Shown here piece after piece: positions 1 to 7,239 of a stretch of 8,687 nucleotides of DNA. Position 1 is the first letter of the stretch; every line of letters starts with the position of its first letter. The DNA is from Candidatus Arcticimaribacter sp. (lineage in GTDB: Bacteria > Bacteroidota > Bacteroidia > Flavobacteriales > Flavobacteriaceae): positions 3,851 to 12,537 of the forward strand of contig WTJP01000012.1 of the NCBI GenBank assembly GCA_011526275.1, given 5' to 3'. Both the position numbers and the translations under genes were made by a program. Under the pieces are notes generated by a model. It was not told the DNA's origin and did no database searches. It was given only the letters and a program-made list of their open reading frames with translations.

Positions 1-2
1 TT

Positions 3-34
3 TTTGATTTCTTAATTTTACACTCATAAATTTC
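3..34 (+). promoter_or_regulatory. Possible weak promoter of the large lipoprotein gene
   Basis: A TTTG at 3-6 is followed after 20 bases by TAAATTTC at 27-34, one mismatch from the Bacteroidota -7 consensus TAnnTTTG. A second near match, TAATTTTA, lies at 13-20. If the 27-34 element is used, the transcript would start almost at the ATG at 39. The window edge hides anything further upstream, and the region is AT-rich, so chance matches are likely. Confidence 0.25.
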
Positions 35-38
35 GTTT

Positions 39-2486
39 ATGCAATTTCCTTCCAGTGTACGCCCCCTCTTTCTCTTCTTCTTTTTTGCTTTCATGCTTAT
101 CTCTTGTGAGGAGGCAAAACAAAACACGACTACTTTGGTCGATTGGGTACCGCAAAACACGGCCTTTGTATTGCAATTGAACAACAGCAACGAAGTGGAG
201 GGAGCATTGAAAAACAACGGTGTTTTCCAGTCCCTTATGAAAGACTCTCCCTTGCTTTCTGACAAGATCATGGAGATGGCAGCAGCCAACGAAGGCCCAA
301 AGATGATTAGCATTACCCCCTTTGGAAAGGAAGAAAAAGCGGTGAGTGTAGTGTATAAATCGGCTTTAGACAGCAGCTATCTCGCTCTCCCAAGCATGGA
401 TTATAGCGGGCAAAAGATATTTATTGACAAAACCACCTACACTGCATTTGTCGATGGCTTTGCACTGCACTCCGACAGTAAAATCATCTTGGAGAACTGC
501 ATTCGCAATTACCAACAAAAAGCCAAAGGTATAGCCGAAACGGCCTTTTACACCATTGCCAAAACCGCAGACGAAGACGCGCCTTTGAGCTTTCACTTTA
601 AAGGAAACAGCACCAATAGCTTTAAGGAACTCTTAGGCACTATGCCGCTTTTCCCAAAAATTGGCGATAGCTGGGCCAGTGTCGATGTACAATTTTCACC
701 CAAAACCATAGAAGCTGATGGATTGCTTCAGGTAGTCGATTCGGTTGGGGATCCTGTGGGCTTACTCCATTCGAGTTCTCCCAAGAAAACGGTCATCACC
801 CAAGCCATTCCATCAACCGCTGCTTCGGCTTTTGTACTTACAATCGACAATGTACAATTGTTGGAAGATAAGTTTAAAAAGTGGGTGCTTTATCACAATC
901 TAGCTACCCTGTCCACCGACCTCTCTGCCCTAAGTGGTGTAGATGAATTGGGCTTGGTGCAACTCAACCAAGAAATCGGTTTGATCTTTCACCTGCGCGA
1001 TGAAGCTTCTGCCGAAGCGAACTTTATCCCGGAAAGTCAACAAAAAAAATACCGCGAGGTGGGCTATTACAAAACCTCCCTCCCACGCGAGTTAACCCTT
1101 GCCGTGATGAGTCTAGGGGAACAAGTGAACGCAAAATGGGTCGCCAAAATGGACGATTTCCTCTTCTTTGGTGAAAGTGAGACCGGAATAAAAGCACTTA
1201 TTGCGGCCTATAAAGACCAAAAAACACTGGAATATTCCACCGCTTTTAAACAGTTTGCAGAAGAAACACTTTCTGAAAAGAGCAGCCTGTTGTGGATTGG
1301 CAACACCGCTAAACTTAAAAAAGAAAACGATACACAAGCATTTTGGAAAGCACTGGACACCGAAAAATTTCCCTACGCTGCTTTCCAAGGAGTGGTTGAA
1401 AACGATTTTATGCACCTGCATTTTCGTTTGCACTACAGCGAAAAAGAACTCCCCAAAGCTAGCGTGACCAATGTTGGAATTATTAGTTTAGAACAGCCCG
1501 TAGCCACAGCGCCACAGTGGTTAAAAAATCACCGAACCAAAGAAAAAGACATCGCTGTTCAAGATGAAAACAACACCCTTTATTTGTACTCCAACAGCGG
1601 TACCCTTTACTGGAAAAAGCAACTATCGGGTAAAATTCAAGGGGCTATTCAACAAGTAGATCTTTACAAGAACGGTCGTTTGCAAATGGCTTTCCGCACT
1701 GAAAATCGTTTTTATATACTGGACCGCAACGGGAAAGTTGTCCCTCCTTTCGACAAAAAGGTGAGTAGCGATGCACCCGTTCAACCCTTGGCTGTTTTTG
1801 ACTACGATCAAAGCCGTAATTACCGTTTTGTGTTGGCACAAGGAAAAAGTGTTCAAATGCTCGACCGCAAAGGGAAGCGCGTGAGTGGTTTTAAATTCAC
1901 CAAAAGCGATGCGCCTTTAACGGCAGCACCCAAACACATCCGCATTGATCAAAAAGATTATATCGTAGTTCAAGAAGAAAACAAACTCCCCAAGATTTTA
2001 AATCGTACAGGGAAACCAAGGGTGCAAATCAAAGGGTCGTTTCAACCTTCGGGAGAAGCCGTTTACTCCTATTTAAAAACCTTTACCACCACCGATGCCG
2101 CTGGAAACCTTATTCAAATCGACGGAAAAGGTAATGTGGTCACTACGCCTCTTGAGCTTAAAAAAGGACACCGCATTACCACAACTACCAAGTCGTTGGT
2201 GAGTCTTTCTGAAAATAATTTAACCATTAAAGGGATTCCTGTGGATTTACCTTTTGGACAATACAGCGCTCCGAAGATTTTCTACCTCAACAATATCGTC
2301 TATGTCTCGGTAACCGATACAGAAGCGCAGAAAGTGTATTTGTTTTATAGCGACGGACGCGCAGTTCCTGGCTTCCCTGTCTATGGAACTTCAGCCATTG
2401 ACCTAAGTAATGCCGACAAAGACAAGGCCATTGAATTTGTGGTACAGGCAGAAGACAAAGACCTTTTAATCTATAAAATTAAATAG
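39..2486 (+). CDS. Large uncharacterised lipoprotein with C-terminal propeller-like repeats
   Basis: This encodes an 815-aa lipoprotein whose function I do not recognise. Residues 1-23 form a lipoprotein signal peptide: a short start with Arg8, a Phe/Leu-rich core and a lipobox L-I-S-C with the lipidated Cys at 23. The residues after Cys are Glu-Glu, and acidic residues here act as a surface-export signal in some Bacteroidetes, so the protein may be on the cell surface (inference). Residues from about 33 to 470 begin with a 'VDWVPQNTAFVLQLNN' type segment, reminiscent of DUF3352-like or other Bacteroidetes lipoprotein domains, although I could not confirm a family. From about 505 to 815 a unit recurs with a beta-strand followed by a D/N-R-x-G-K-like turn, for example YILDRNGK (559-566), QMLDRKGK (606-613), KILNRTGK (652-659), IQIDGKGN (692-699) and YLFYSDGR (767-774). 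This is typical of beta-propeller or PQQ-like blades. The ATG at 39 is chosen because it gives the complete signal peptide. No Shine-Dalgarno sequence is visible. Confidence 0.85.
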   Translation: MQFPSSVRPLFLFFFFAFMLISCEEAKQNTTTLVDWVPQNTAFVLQLNNSNEVEGALKNNGVFQSLMKDSPLLSDKIMEMAAANEGPKMISITPFGKEEKAVSVVYKSALDSSYLALPSMDYSGQKIFIDKTTYTAFVDGFALHSDSKIILENCIRNYQQKAKGIAETAFYTIAKTADEDAPLSFHFKGNSTNSFKELLGTMPLFPKIGDSWASVDVQFSPKTIEADGLLQVVDSVGDPVGLLHSSSPKKTVITQAIPSTAASAFVLTIDNVQLLEDKFKKWVLYHNLATLSTDLSALSGVDELGLVQLNQEIGLIFHLRDEASAEANFIPESQQKKYREVGYYKTSLPRELTLAVMSLGEQVNAKWVAKMDDFLFFGESETGIKALIAAYKDQKTLEYSTAFKQFAEETLSEKSSLLWIGNTAKLKKENDTQAFWKALDTEKFPYAAFQGVVENDFMHLHFRLHYSEKELPKASVTNVGIISLEQPVATAPQWLKNHRTKEKDIAVQDENNTLYLYSNSGTLYWKKQLSGKIQGAIQQVDLYKNGRLQMAFRTENRFYILDRNGKVVPPFDKKVSSDAPVQPLAVFDYDQSRNYRFVLAQGKSVQMLDRKGKRVSGFKFTKSDAPLTAAPKHIRIDQKDYIVVQEENKLPKILNRTGKPRVQIKGSFQPSGEAVYSYLKTFTTTDAAGNLIQIDGKGNVVTTPLELKKGHRITTTTKSLVSLSENNLTIKGIPVDLPFGQYSAPKIFYLNNIVYVSVTDTEAQKVYLFYSDGRAVPGFPVYGTSAIDLSNADKDKAIEFVVQAEDKDLLIYKIK

Positions 2487-3189
2487 CGATTTCAGCCTCG
2501 AATAAGGTGGAGAAATGACGTAAGACTTTTTCCTTCACTTCGTCCAAAGGCACCTTCCGTTTTAATTCCCGCTCTAGGGAAGTAACCGCTTTTCCCTGGA
2601 TTCCACAGGGGATGATATAATCGAAATACCGTAGATCGGTATTTACATTTATGGCAAAACCGTGCATGGTGACCCAGCGACTCGCTTTTACACCCATGGC
2701 GCAAATTTTTCGTGCAAAAGGGGTGCCTACATCTAACCAGACGCCTGTTTCTCCCTCACTGCGTTCGGCAGCAAGCCCGTATTCTTTCAAGGTCAAAATA
2801 ATCGCCTCTTCTAGCAATCGAAGGTATTTGTGAATATCGGTAAAGAAATTCTCCAAGTCCAAAATGGGGTAGCCCACCAATTGACCTGGACCGTGAAAGG
2901 TGATATCTCCTCCGCGATTGGTTTTAAAAAACGCCACTCCTTTTTCTTTGAGTTGTGCCTCGTTAAGCAGTAAATGCTTGGGCAAGCCACTTTTACCCAA
3001 AGTAATGACAGGGGGGTGTTCGACCCAGTAGAAATAGTTGGGAGTGGGTTGGGTTTCTTCAGCATCGCGATTTTTACGCTTTAGATCGACGATCGCTTGA
3101 AGTTTTTCTTCTTGCAAATCCCACACGGGTTTGTAGGCCTTGTTTCCAAGGTCGATTACTTCTACTACAGGGTTGCGTTGTTTATCCAA
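2479..3189 (-). CDS. lipB: Octanoyltransferase LipB (lipoyl(octanoyl) transferase)
   Basis: LipB moves the octanoyl group from octanoyl-acyl carrier protein to a lysine on lipoyl domains of 2-oxoacid dehydrogenases and GcvH, the first step of endogenous lipoate synthesis in the cytoplasm. The 236-aa protein carries the family signature RGGDITFHGPGQLVGYP (92-108), the Lys161 region (ARKICAMG, then MHGFAINV at 175-182) and the acyl-accepting Cys195 in IIPCGIQGKAVTSL. Length is normal for the family. No ATG lies in frame between an upstream stop codon (3223-3225) and the conserved core. The most likely start is TTG at 3189, giving MDKQRNPVVEVIDLGN. It sits inside the 3' end of the Pmp3-like gene, so translation is probably coupled. 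The 3' end overlaps the convergent lipoprotein gene by 8 bp. lipA is not in the window. Confidence 0.95.
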   Translation of the reverse strand: MDKQRNPVVEVIDLGNKAYKPVWDLQEEKLQAIVDLKRKNRDAEETQPTPNYFYWVEHPPVITLGKSGLPKHLLLNEAQLKEKGVAFFKTNRGGDITFHGPGQLVGYPILDLENFFTDIHKYLRLLEEAIILTLKEYGLAAERSEGETGVWLDVGTPFARKICAMGVKASRWVTMHGFAINVNTDLRYFDYIIPCGIQGKAVTSLERELKRKVPLDEVKEKVLRHFSTLFEAEIAI

Positions 3190-3346
3190 ATTGATTGGTG
3201 TTGTTGAGAATAACCAGTGCGGCTATCGTTCCAGGTACCCAGCCGCAAAGGGTGAGCAAAAATACAATAAGAATTGAACCACAGCCAGCATCCAACACTG
3301 CTAGGGGCGGAAAAATAATGGCCAATAAAACACGAAATAAACTCAT
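3182..3346 (-). CDS. Pmp3/YqaE-family (UPF0057) small membrane protein
   Basis: This short gene encodes 54 aa, from ATG at 3346 to TAA at 3184-3182. The protein begins MSLFRVLLAIIFPPLAVLDA and continues with GCGSILIVFLL and TLCGWVPGTIAALVILNN. The FPPLAV-x-D-x-GCG core and the G-W-V-P-G-x-x-x-A-L segment are the hallmarks of the Pmp3/YqaE (UPF0057) family, which are small proteins with two membrane segments, here about residues 4-18 and 25-47. Yeast Pmp3 affects membrane potential and salt tolerance; the role of the bacterial members is poorly defined. The stop codon overlaps the likely lipB start by 8 nt, so the two genes form an operon. No Shine-Dalgarno is visible ahead of the ATG, only a T-rich leader. 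The match is strong despite the small size. Confidence 0.88.
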   Translation of the reverse strand: MSLFRVLLAIIFPPLAVLDAGCGSILIVFLLTLCGWVPGTIAALVILNNTNQFG

Positions 3347-3352
3347 GATAAA

Positions 3353-3379
3353 AAAAGATTCAGTAGGCTAATTTAACAA
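3353..3379 (-). promoter_or_regulatory. Possible weak promoter for the Pmp3-lipB operon
   Basis: On the minus strand TTG (3379-3377) is followed after 16 bases by AATCTTTT (3360-3353), which matches TAnnTTTG at four of its six fixed positions. The spacer is one base below the usual 17-23. It is placed correctly, a few bases upstream of the ATG at 3346, and the -33 part lies in the same short inverted repeat as the lysS promoter. It is weak enough to be chance. Confidence 0.25.
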
Positions 3380-3381
3380 CT

Positions 3382-3409
3382 TTGAATTGTTGCAGACTCC
3401 TTATCTTTG
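3382..3409 (+). promoter_or_regulatory. lysS promoter, Bacteroidota type
   Basis: TTG at 3382-3384 (TTTG from 3381) is followed by a 17-base spacer and a perfect TAnnTTTG element, TATCTTTG, at 3402-3409. This is the -33/-7 promoter pattern of Bacteroidota. Transcription would begin only about 10 bases before the lysS ATG at 3425, leaving no space for a normal ribosome binding site. The inverted repeat AACAA (3375-3379) / TTGTT (3387-3391) surrounds the -33 element and could be a regulator site, although it is short. Confidence 0.7.
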
Positions 3410-3424
3410 CTAAAATTTTTTACT

Positions 3425-5116
3425 ATGGCCGGTCTTAGCGAGCAGGAAATCATTCGAAGAGAGAAATTAGCAAAATTGAGAGCCTTGGGCATTGACCCCT
3501 ATCCCGCTCCCCTCTTCCCCGTAGATCACAGTTCGGAAGACATTAAAAACAACTTTGAAGAAGGAAAGAAAGTGGTCATCGCAGGCCGCTTGATGTCTCG
3601 CCGTATTCAAGGGAAGGCCAGTTTTGCCGAATTACAAGACAGCAAAGGCCGCATTCAAGTGTACTTTAATCGCGACGAAATTTGCACGGGAGAAGACAAA
3701 ACATTGTACAATGAGGTGTATAAAAAACTCCTCGATATTGGTGATATCATTGGATTGGAAGGAACGCTTTTCACCACCCAAGTTGGAGAGAAAACGGTAC
3801 AAGTGACTTCGTTTTCTGTCTTAAATAAAACCTTACGTCCACTGCCCTTACCCAAAACCGATGCAGATGGAAAGGTCTATGACGAATTCAACGACCCAGA
3901 ATTGCGCTACCGCCAACGCTATGTCGATTTAATTGTCAACCCCAAAGTAAAAGACACTTTTATCAAGCGCACAAAAATCACCAACAGCATTCGCTCTTTC
4001 TTCAATGAACGCGATTACCTGGAAGTAGAAACCCCCATTTTACAACCCATTCCGGGGGGTGCATCAGCTCGGCCATTTATTACCCACCACAACGCCTTAG
4101 ACATTCCGCTTTATTTGCGTATCGCCAACGAACTCTATTTAAAACGACTCATCGTTGGAGGTTTTGATGGGGTATATGAATTCTCGAAAGACTTTAGAAA
4201 CGAGGGAATGGACCGTACCCACAACCCCGAGTTTACCGTTATGGAACTGTATGTCGCCTATAAAGACTACTTCTGGATGATGGAAACCACAGAGGCACTC
4301 TTGGAAAAAGTAGCGGTGGAATCGAATGGGAGTACTGCCGTTACAGTAGGAGAAAACACCATTGACTTTAAAGCACCTTATCCTCGTGTTCCCATTTTAG
4401 AAGCAATCAAAACCCATACGGGAATTGATGTATCAGAGATGGGAGAAGAAGAATTGCGCGAAACCGCCAAAGGACTCGGCCTAGAAGTAGACGAAACCAT
4501 GGGGGTTGGGAAACTCATCGATGAAATCTTTGGGGAAAAATGTGAACACCACTACATACAGCCTACCTTTATTACCGACTACCCCAAAGAAATGAGTCCG
4601 CTAACCAAAGAGCACCGCAGCAACAAACGCCTTACCGAACGCTTTGAGTTAATGGTAAACGGAAAAGAGTTGGCCAATGCCTATTCCGAGTTAAACGACC
4701 CCATCGACCAACGCGAGCGCTTTGAGGAGCAACTGCGTTTGAGCGAAAAAGGCGACGATGAGGCCATGTTTATCGATCAAGATTTCCTTAGAGCTTTGGA
4801 ATATGGTATGCCGCCAACATCAGGAATTGGGATTGGTATCGATCGCTTGGTGATGTTGATGACCAACAACAGTTCCATTCAAGAAGTACTTTTCTTCCCA
4901 CAAATGCGCCCTGAGAAAAAAGCGGTGGAACTCACCGAAGAAGAAAAATGCATCTTCGATCTATTGAAAAAAAGCAACCCCATCGCGCTCGACAGCCTAA
5001 AAGAACAGGCAGGCCTAAGCAATAAAAAATGGGATAAAGCCCTAAAAGGACTCGCCAAAAAAGGGGTGTCTAAGGTCGAGAAAAACGACGATGGGCTTTG
5101 GGTAAAGCTAAACTAA
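3425..5116 (+). CDS. lysS: Lysine--tRNA ligase, class II
   Basis: LysRS charges tRNA-Lys with lysine using ATP. The 563-aa protein has an N-terminal OB-fold anticodon-binding domain (about 47-137, with VIAGRLMSRR and GRIQVYF) and the class II catalytic core. Motif 1 lies near 192-218 (NERDYLEVETPIL..PGGASARPF), motif 2 near 257-279 (FRNEGMDRTHNPEFTVME) and motif 3 at 467-479 (GIGIGIDRLVMLM). The core ends near FFPQMRPE (490-497). It is followed by about 66 extra residues that look like a small winged-helix domain, which many bacterial LysRS lack and which I recall in Bacteroidetes relatives. The ATG at 3425 is chosen over an in-frame TTG at 3407 because that TTG is part of the -7 promoter element and so would not be transcribed. 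The gene is apparently monocistronic and converges with hemL 10 bp away. Confidence 0.97.
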   Translation: MAGLSEQEIIRREKLAKLRALGIDPYPAPLFPVDHSSEDIKNNFEEGKKVVIAGRLMSRRIQGKASFAELQDSKGRIQVYFNRDEICTGEDKTLYNEVYKKLLDIGDIIGLEGTLFTTQVGEKTVQVTSFSVLNKTLRPLPLPKTDADGKVYDEFNDPELRYRQRYVDLIVNPKVKDTFIKRTKITNSIRSFFNERDYLEVETPILQPIPGGASARPFITHHNALDIPLYLRIANELYLKRLIVGGFDGVYEFSKDFRNEGMDRTHNPEFTVMELYVAYKDYFWMMETTEALLEKVAVESNGSTAVTVGENTIDFKAPYPRVPILEAIKTHTGIDVSEMGEEELRETAKGLGLEVDETMGVGKLIDEIFGEKCEHHYIQPTFITDYPKEMSPLTKEHRSNKRLTERFELMVNGKELANAYSELNDPIDQRERFEEQLRLSEKGDDEAMFIDQDFLRALEYGMPPTSGIGIGIDRLVMLMTNNSSIQEVLFFPQMRPEKKAVELTEEEKCIFDLLKKSNPIALDSLKEQAGLSNKKWDKALKGLAKKGVSKVEKNDDGLWVKLN

Positions 5117-5139
5117 CTGAAACGCTTTAAACTGTTTTT
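5103..5139 (+). terminator. Possible weak terminator of lysS
   Basis: TAAAGC (5103-5108) can pair with GCTTTA (5124-5129) across a 15-base loop, and a run of five T follows at 5135-5139. The stem is short and AT-rich and overlaps the ends of both lysS and hemL, which leave only 10 bases between them. This is a candidate only. Confidence 0.2.
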
Positions 5140-6413
5140 AACCACCCCTCAAAAGCGTCGAGTGTAAAGGCGATATCTTCGTAAGAAAGCGCATCGTTTA
5201 AAAAGTAACTTTCAAAAGCACTTGGAGGTAAATATACCCCACGGTCGAGCATCCCATGAAAATAGGCTTTAAAGTGATCGTTGTTCCCCAATGCGGCCGT
5301 TTCAAAGTCAAGCACAGGCGTTTCCGTAAAGTGCAGCGATAACATAGACCCCAAACGATTGAATTGATGCGGGAGTCCCTTTTTCTCGATAAGCGCTTGC
5401 ATGCCTTCATGCAATTGGGCGGTTTTATCGTCTAGGCGTGCAAAGAGTGCCTTGTCTTCTTGTAACAAGCGAAGGGTGGTTAATCCTGCGCGCATGGCCA
5501 ACGGATTTCCGCTCAATGTTCCCGCCTGATAGACCGGGCCTTCTGGCGCCAATTCTTTCATTATTTCTGCCCGAGCGGCAAATGCTCCAACGGGTAAACC
5601 TCCGCCAATAACTTTCCCAAAGGTGACCAAATCGGCTTGAATCCCAAGGCGTTCTTGGGCACCCCCTAGGGCCAAACGGAAGCCTGTCATTACCTCATCA
5701 AAAATCAACAAGGCTTGGTGTTGGTCGCACAAAGCGCGTAGTCCTTCCAAAAAGCCTTTTTGCGGAAGAATACAACCCATGTTCCCTGCTACGGGTTCGA
5801 TGATGATGGCAGCGATGGAATCGGCATGTTGATGGAAGAGTTCTTCCACACTCGCCAAATCGTTGTATCGCGCCAATAAAGTATCTTTTGCTGTTCCTTG
5901 GGTTACTCCCGGACTGTTAGGCGCACCAAAAGTCACAGCACCACTTCCTGCCTGAATTAAAAAGGCATCGGAATGCCCGTGGTAACAACCTGCGAATTTG
6001 ATGATTTTCTCTTTGCCGGTATAGCCTCGCGCTAAGCGCACTGCACTCATACAAGCCTCTGTCCCAGAATTGACAAAACGCACCTTGTCGATATTGGGTA
6101 CGGCTTGCACTACCAGTTCTGCGATTTCAGTTTCTAGAGCAGTGGGAATTCCATAGGAGGTCCCTTTTTCTGCCTGTGCTTGTATGGCTTCAATTACTGC
6201 TGTTTGCGCGTGCCCCAAGATCATGGGTCCCCAACTGGAAATGTAATCGATCAATCGGTTTCCGTCTTCGTCGAAGAGGTAAGCTCCTTTTGCTTTTTCA
6301 ACAAAAATGGGGGTTCCTCCCACCGATTTAAAAGCGCGAACAGGGGAATTGACCCCACCGGGAATGACTGTTTTTGCCGCTTCAAAGAGGGCACTACTGC
6401 GTTGGTACAACAT
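5127..6413 (-). CDS. hemL: Glutamate-1-semialdehyde 2,1-aminomutase
   Basis: HemL converts glutamate-1-semialdehyde to 5-aminolevulinate, the second dedicated step of the C5 tetrapyrrole (heme) pathway, in the cytoplasm with PLP. The 428-aa protein matches the family over its full length: PGGVNSPVRAF (18-28), NSGTEA phosphate-binding loop (115-120), GCYHGHSDAF (142-151), FDEVMTGFR with Asp239, the Schiff-base Lys267 in TFGKVIGGG, and GTLSGNPLA (298-306). The C-terminal GVYLPPSAFE (392-401) is typical of HemL and separates it from other class III aminotransferases. The ATG at 6413 lies one base after the stop of the glucosaminidase gene, so hemL is the last gene of that operon and its translation may be coupled. 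The glutamyl-tRNA reductase partner hemA is not in the window. Confidence 0.97.
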   Translation of the reverse strand: MLYQRSSALFEAAKTVIPGGVNSPVRAFKSVGGTPIFVEKAKGAYLFDEDGNRLIDYISSWGPMILGHAQTAVIEAIQAQAEKGTSYGIPTALETEIAELVVQAVPNIDKVRFVNSGTEACMSAVRLARGYTGKEKIIKFAGCYHGHSDAFLIQAGSGAVTFGAPNSPGVTQGTAKDTLLARYNDLASVEELFHQHADSIAAIIIEPVAGNMGCILPQKGFLEGLRALCDQHQALLIFDEVMTGFRLALGGAQERLGIQADLVTFGKVIGGGLPVGAFAARAEIMKELAPEGPVYQAGTLSGNPLAMRAGLTTLRLLQEDKALFARLDDKTAQLHEGMQALIEKKGLPHQFNRLGSMLSLHFTETPVLDFETAALGNNDHFKAYFHGMLDRGVYLPPSAFESYFLNDALSYEDIAFTLDAFEGWLKTV

Positions 6414-6414
6414 A

Positions 6415-7239
6415 TTATTTTTTTGGAAGAACTAGTTCTTGCCCCAGGTAAATGGTATTGTCTTTTAAACCATTGGCACGCTTAAGGGCTTCGAGTTCTA
6501 AATTTAACTTTTTAGCAATTGAATATAGGGTATCGCCCGCTTGAACGGTGTAAAGCGGTGTGTTTCCTCTTTTCGGGGGTTTTGCTTTTGGAGCTGTCAA
6601 GACCACTTTTTCTTTTTTGTCGTAAGCATCTAAATCAAAGCGTTCGATAAGACGAATTAATTTATCGGGGTATTTAGGGTCGGTAGCATAGCCCGCTTTC
6701 TTCAACCCCTTCGCCCAAGCTTTGTAATCTTTCTTCCCTAAACGGAAAAGAAAAGCATAACGATCACGTGTGGTCAAGAAAAGGGAATGATCGCGATAAG
6801 ACGTTCCAGCATCGGCATAGACCCGAAAACACTCTCCCTTTTCGTCGTCGTCGTGGTAAATTCTTCCACCTTCCCATCCGCGGTGGCATTTGATCCCAAA
6901 ATGGTTGTTGGCTTCTACAGCCAAGCGGCCTTCCCCAAAGCCAGACTCCAAGAGCCCCTGTGCAAGGGTAATACTCGCAGGGATTTTATAGTCGCGCATT
7001 TCACGTTGCGCAATGGGACCAAATAGGGTGAGGTAGTTGTGCACCTTTTCGTCGGTGGTTAAGGGGCGTTTAGGAAGTGTTTTCTCTGCCTCGACTTTAG
7101 GTACTATTTTTTTTGTTTGCTGCTTTTTGGGGGTAGCAACGGTAGTTGGCGTCTTTTTGCGAACACTTTTGGTCACGCTACAACTTCCTAAAAAGAAGAT
7201 ACAGCCCAACAATAAAAACACCCTTACACCTGAATACAT
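6415..7239 (-). CDS. Glucosaminidase-family lipoprotein with C-terminal LysM
   Basis: This is a 274-aa peptidoglycan hydrolase predicted to cleave glycan strands, anchored by lipid. Residues 1-20 form a lipoprotein signal with lipobox L-G-S-C (17-20). A Lys/Pro/Thr-rich linker (about 24-60) follows. The glucosaminidase (GH73-like) domain spans about 65-205, with ITLAQGLLESGFGEGRLAVEA (90-110) holding the likely catalytic Glu98, then NNHFGIKC and a YRDHSLFL helix (148-155) and AGYATDPKYPDKL (182-194). A LysM peptidoglycan-binding domain (YTVQAGDTLYSIAKKL) covers about 230-272. An in-frame ATG at 7332 would add 31 residues without a signal peptide. The ATG at 7239 is preferred because it puts the signal at the N-terminus and has an A-rich upstream region. 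It overlaps the previous gene by 16 bp. Ser-Val rather than acidic residues after Cys suggests that it faces the periplasm. Confidence 0.93.
   Translation of the reverse strand: MYSGVRVFLLLGCIFFLGSCSVTKSVRKKTPTTVATPKKQQTKKIVPKVEAEKTLPKRPLTTDEKVHNYLTLFGPIAQREMRDYKIPASITLAQGLLESGFGEGRLAVEANNHFGIKCHRGWEGGRIYHDDDEKGECFRVYADAGTSYRDHSLFLTTRDRYAFLFRLGKKDYKAWAKGLKKAGYATDPKYPDKLIRLIERFDLDAYDKKEKVVLTAPKAKPPKRGNTPLYTVQAGDTLYSIAKKLNLELEALKRANGLKDNTIYLGQELVLPKK

Noticed and set aside
1113..1433. 106-aa open frame on the minus strand within the large lipoprotein gene
   Set aside because: It is a shadow of the coding frame, with a Cys/Phe/Lys-rich composition typical of antisense reading and no family pattern.
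3407..3424. N-terminal extension of LysRS from a TTG start at 3407
   Set aside because: The TTG is the last part of a perfect TATCTTTG promoter element, so it should not be transcribed. The ATG at 3425 gives a normal LysRS start.
5122..5158. Inverted repeat ACGCTTT / AAAGCGT between the lysS and hemL ends
   Set aside because: The 23-base loop is long, the right arm lies inside hemL, and no T run follows it in either direction, so it is not a convincing terminator.
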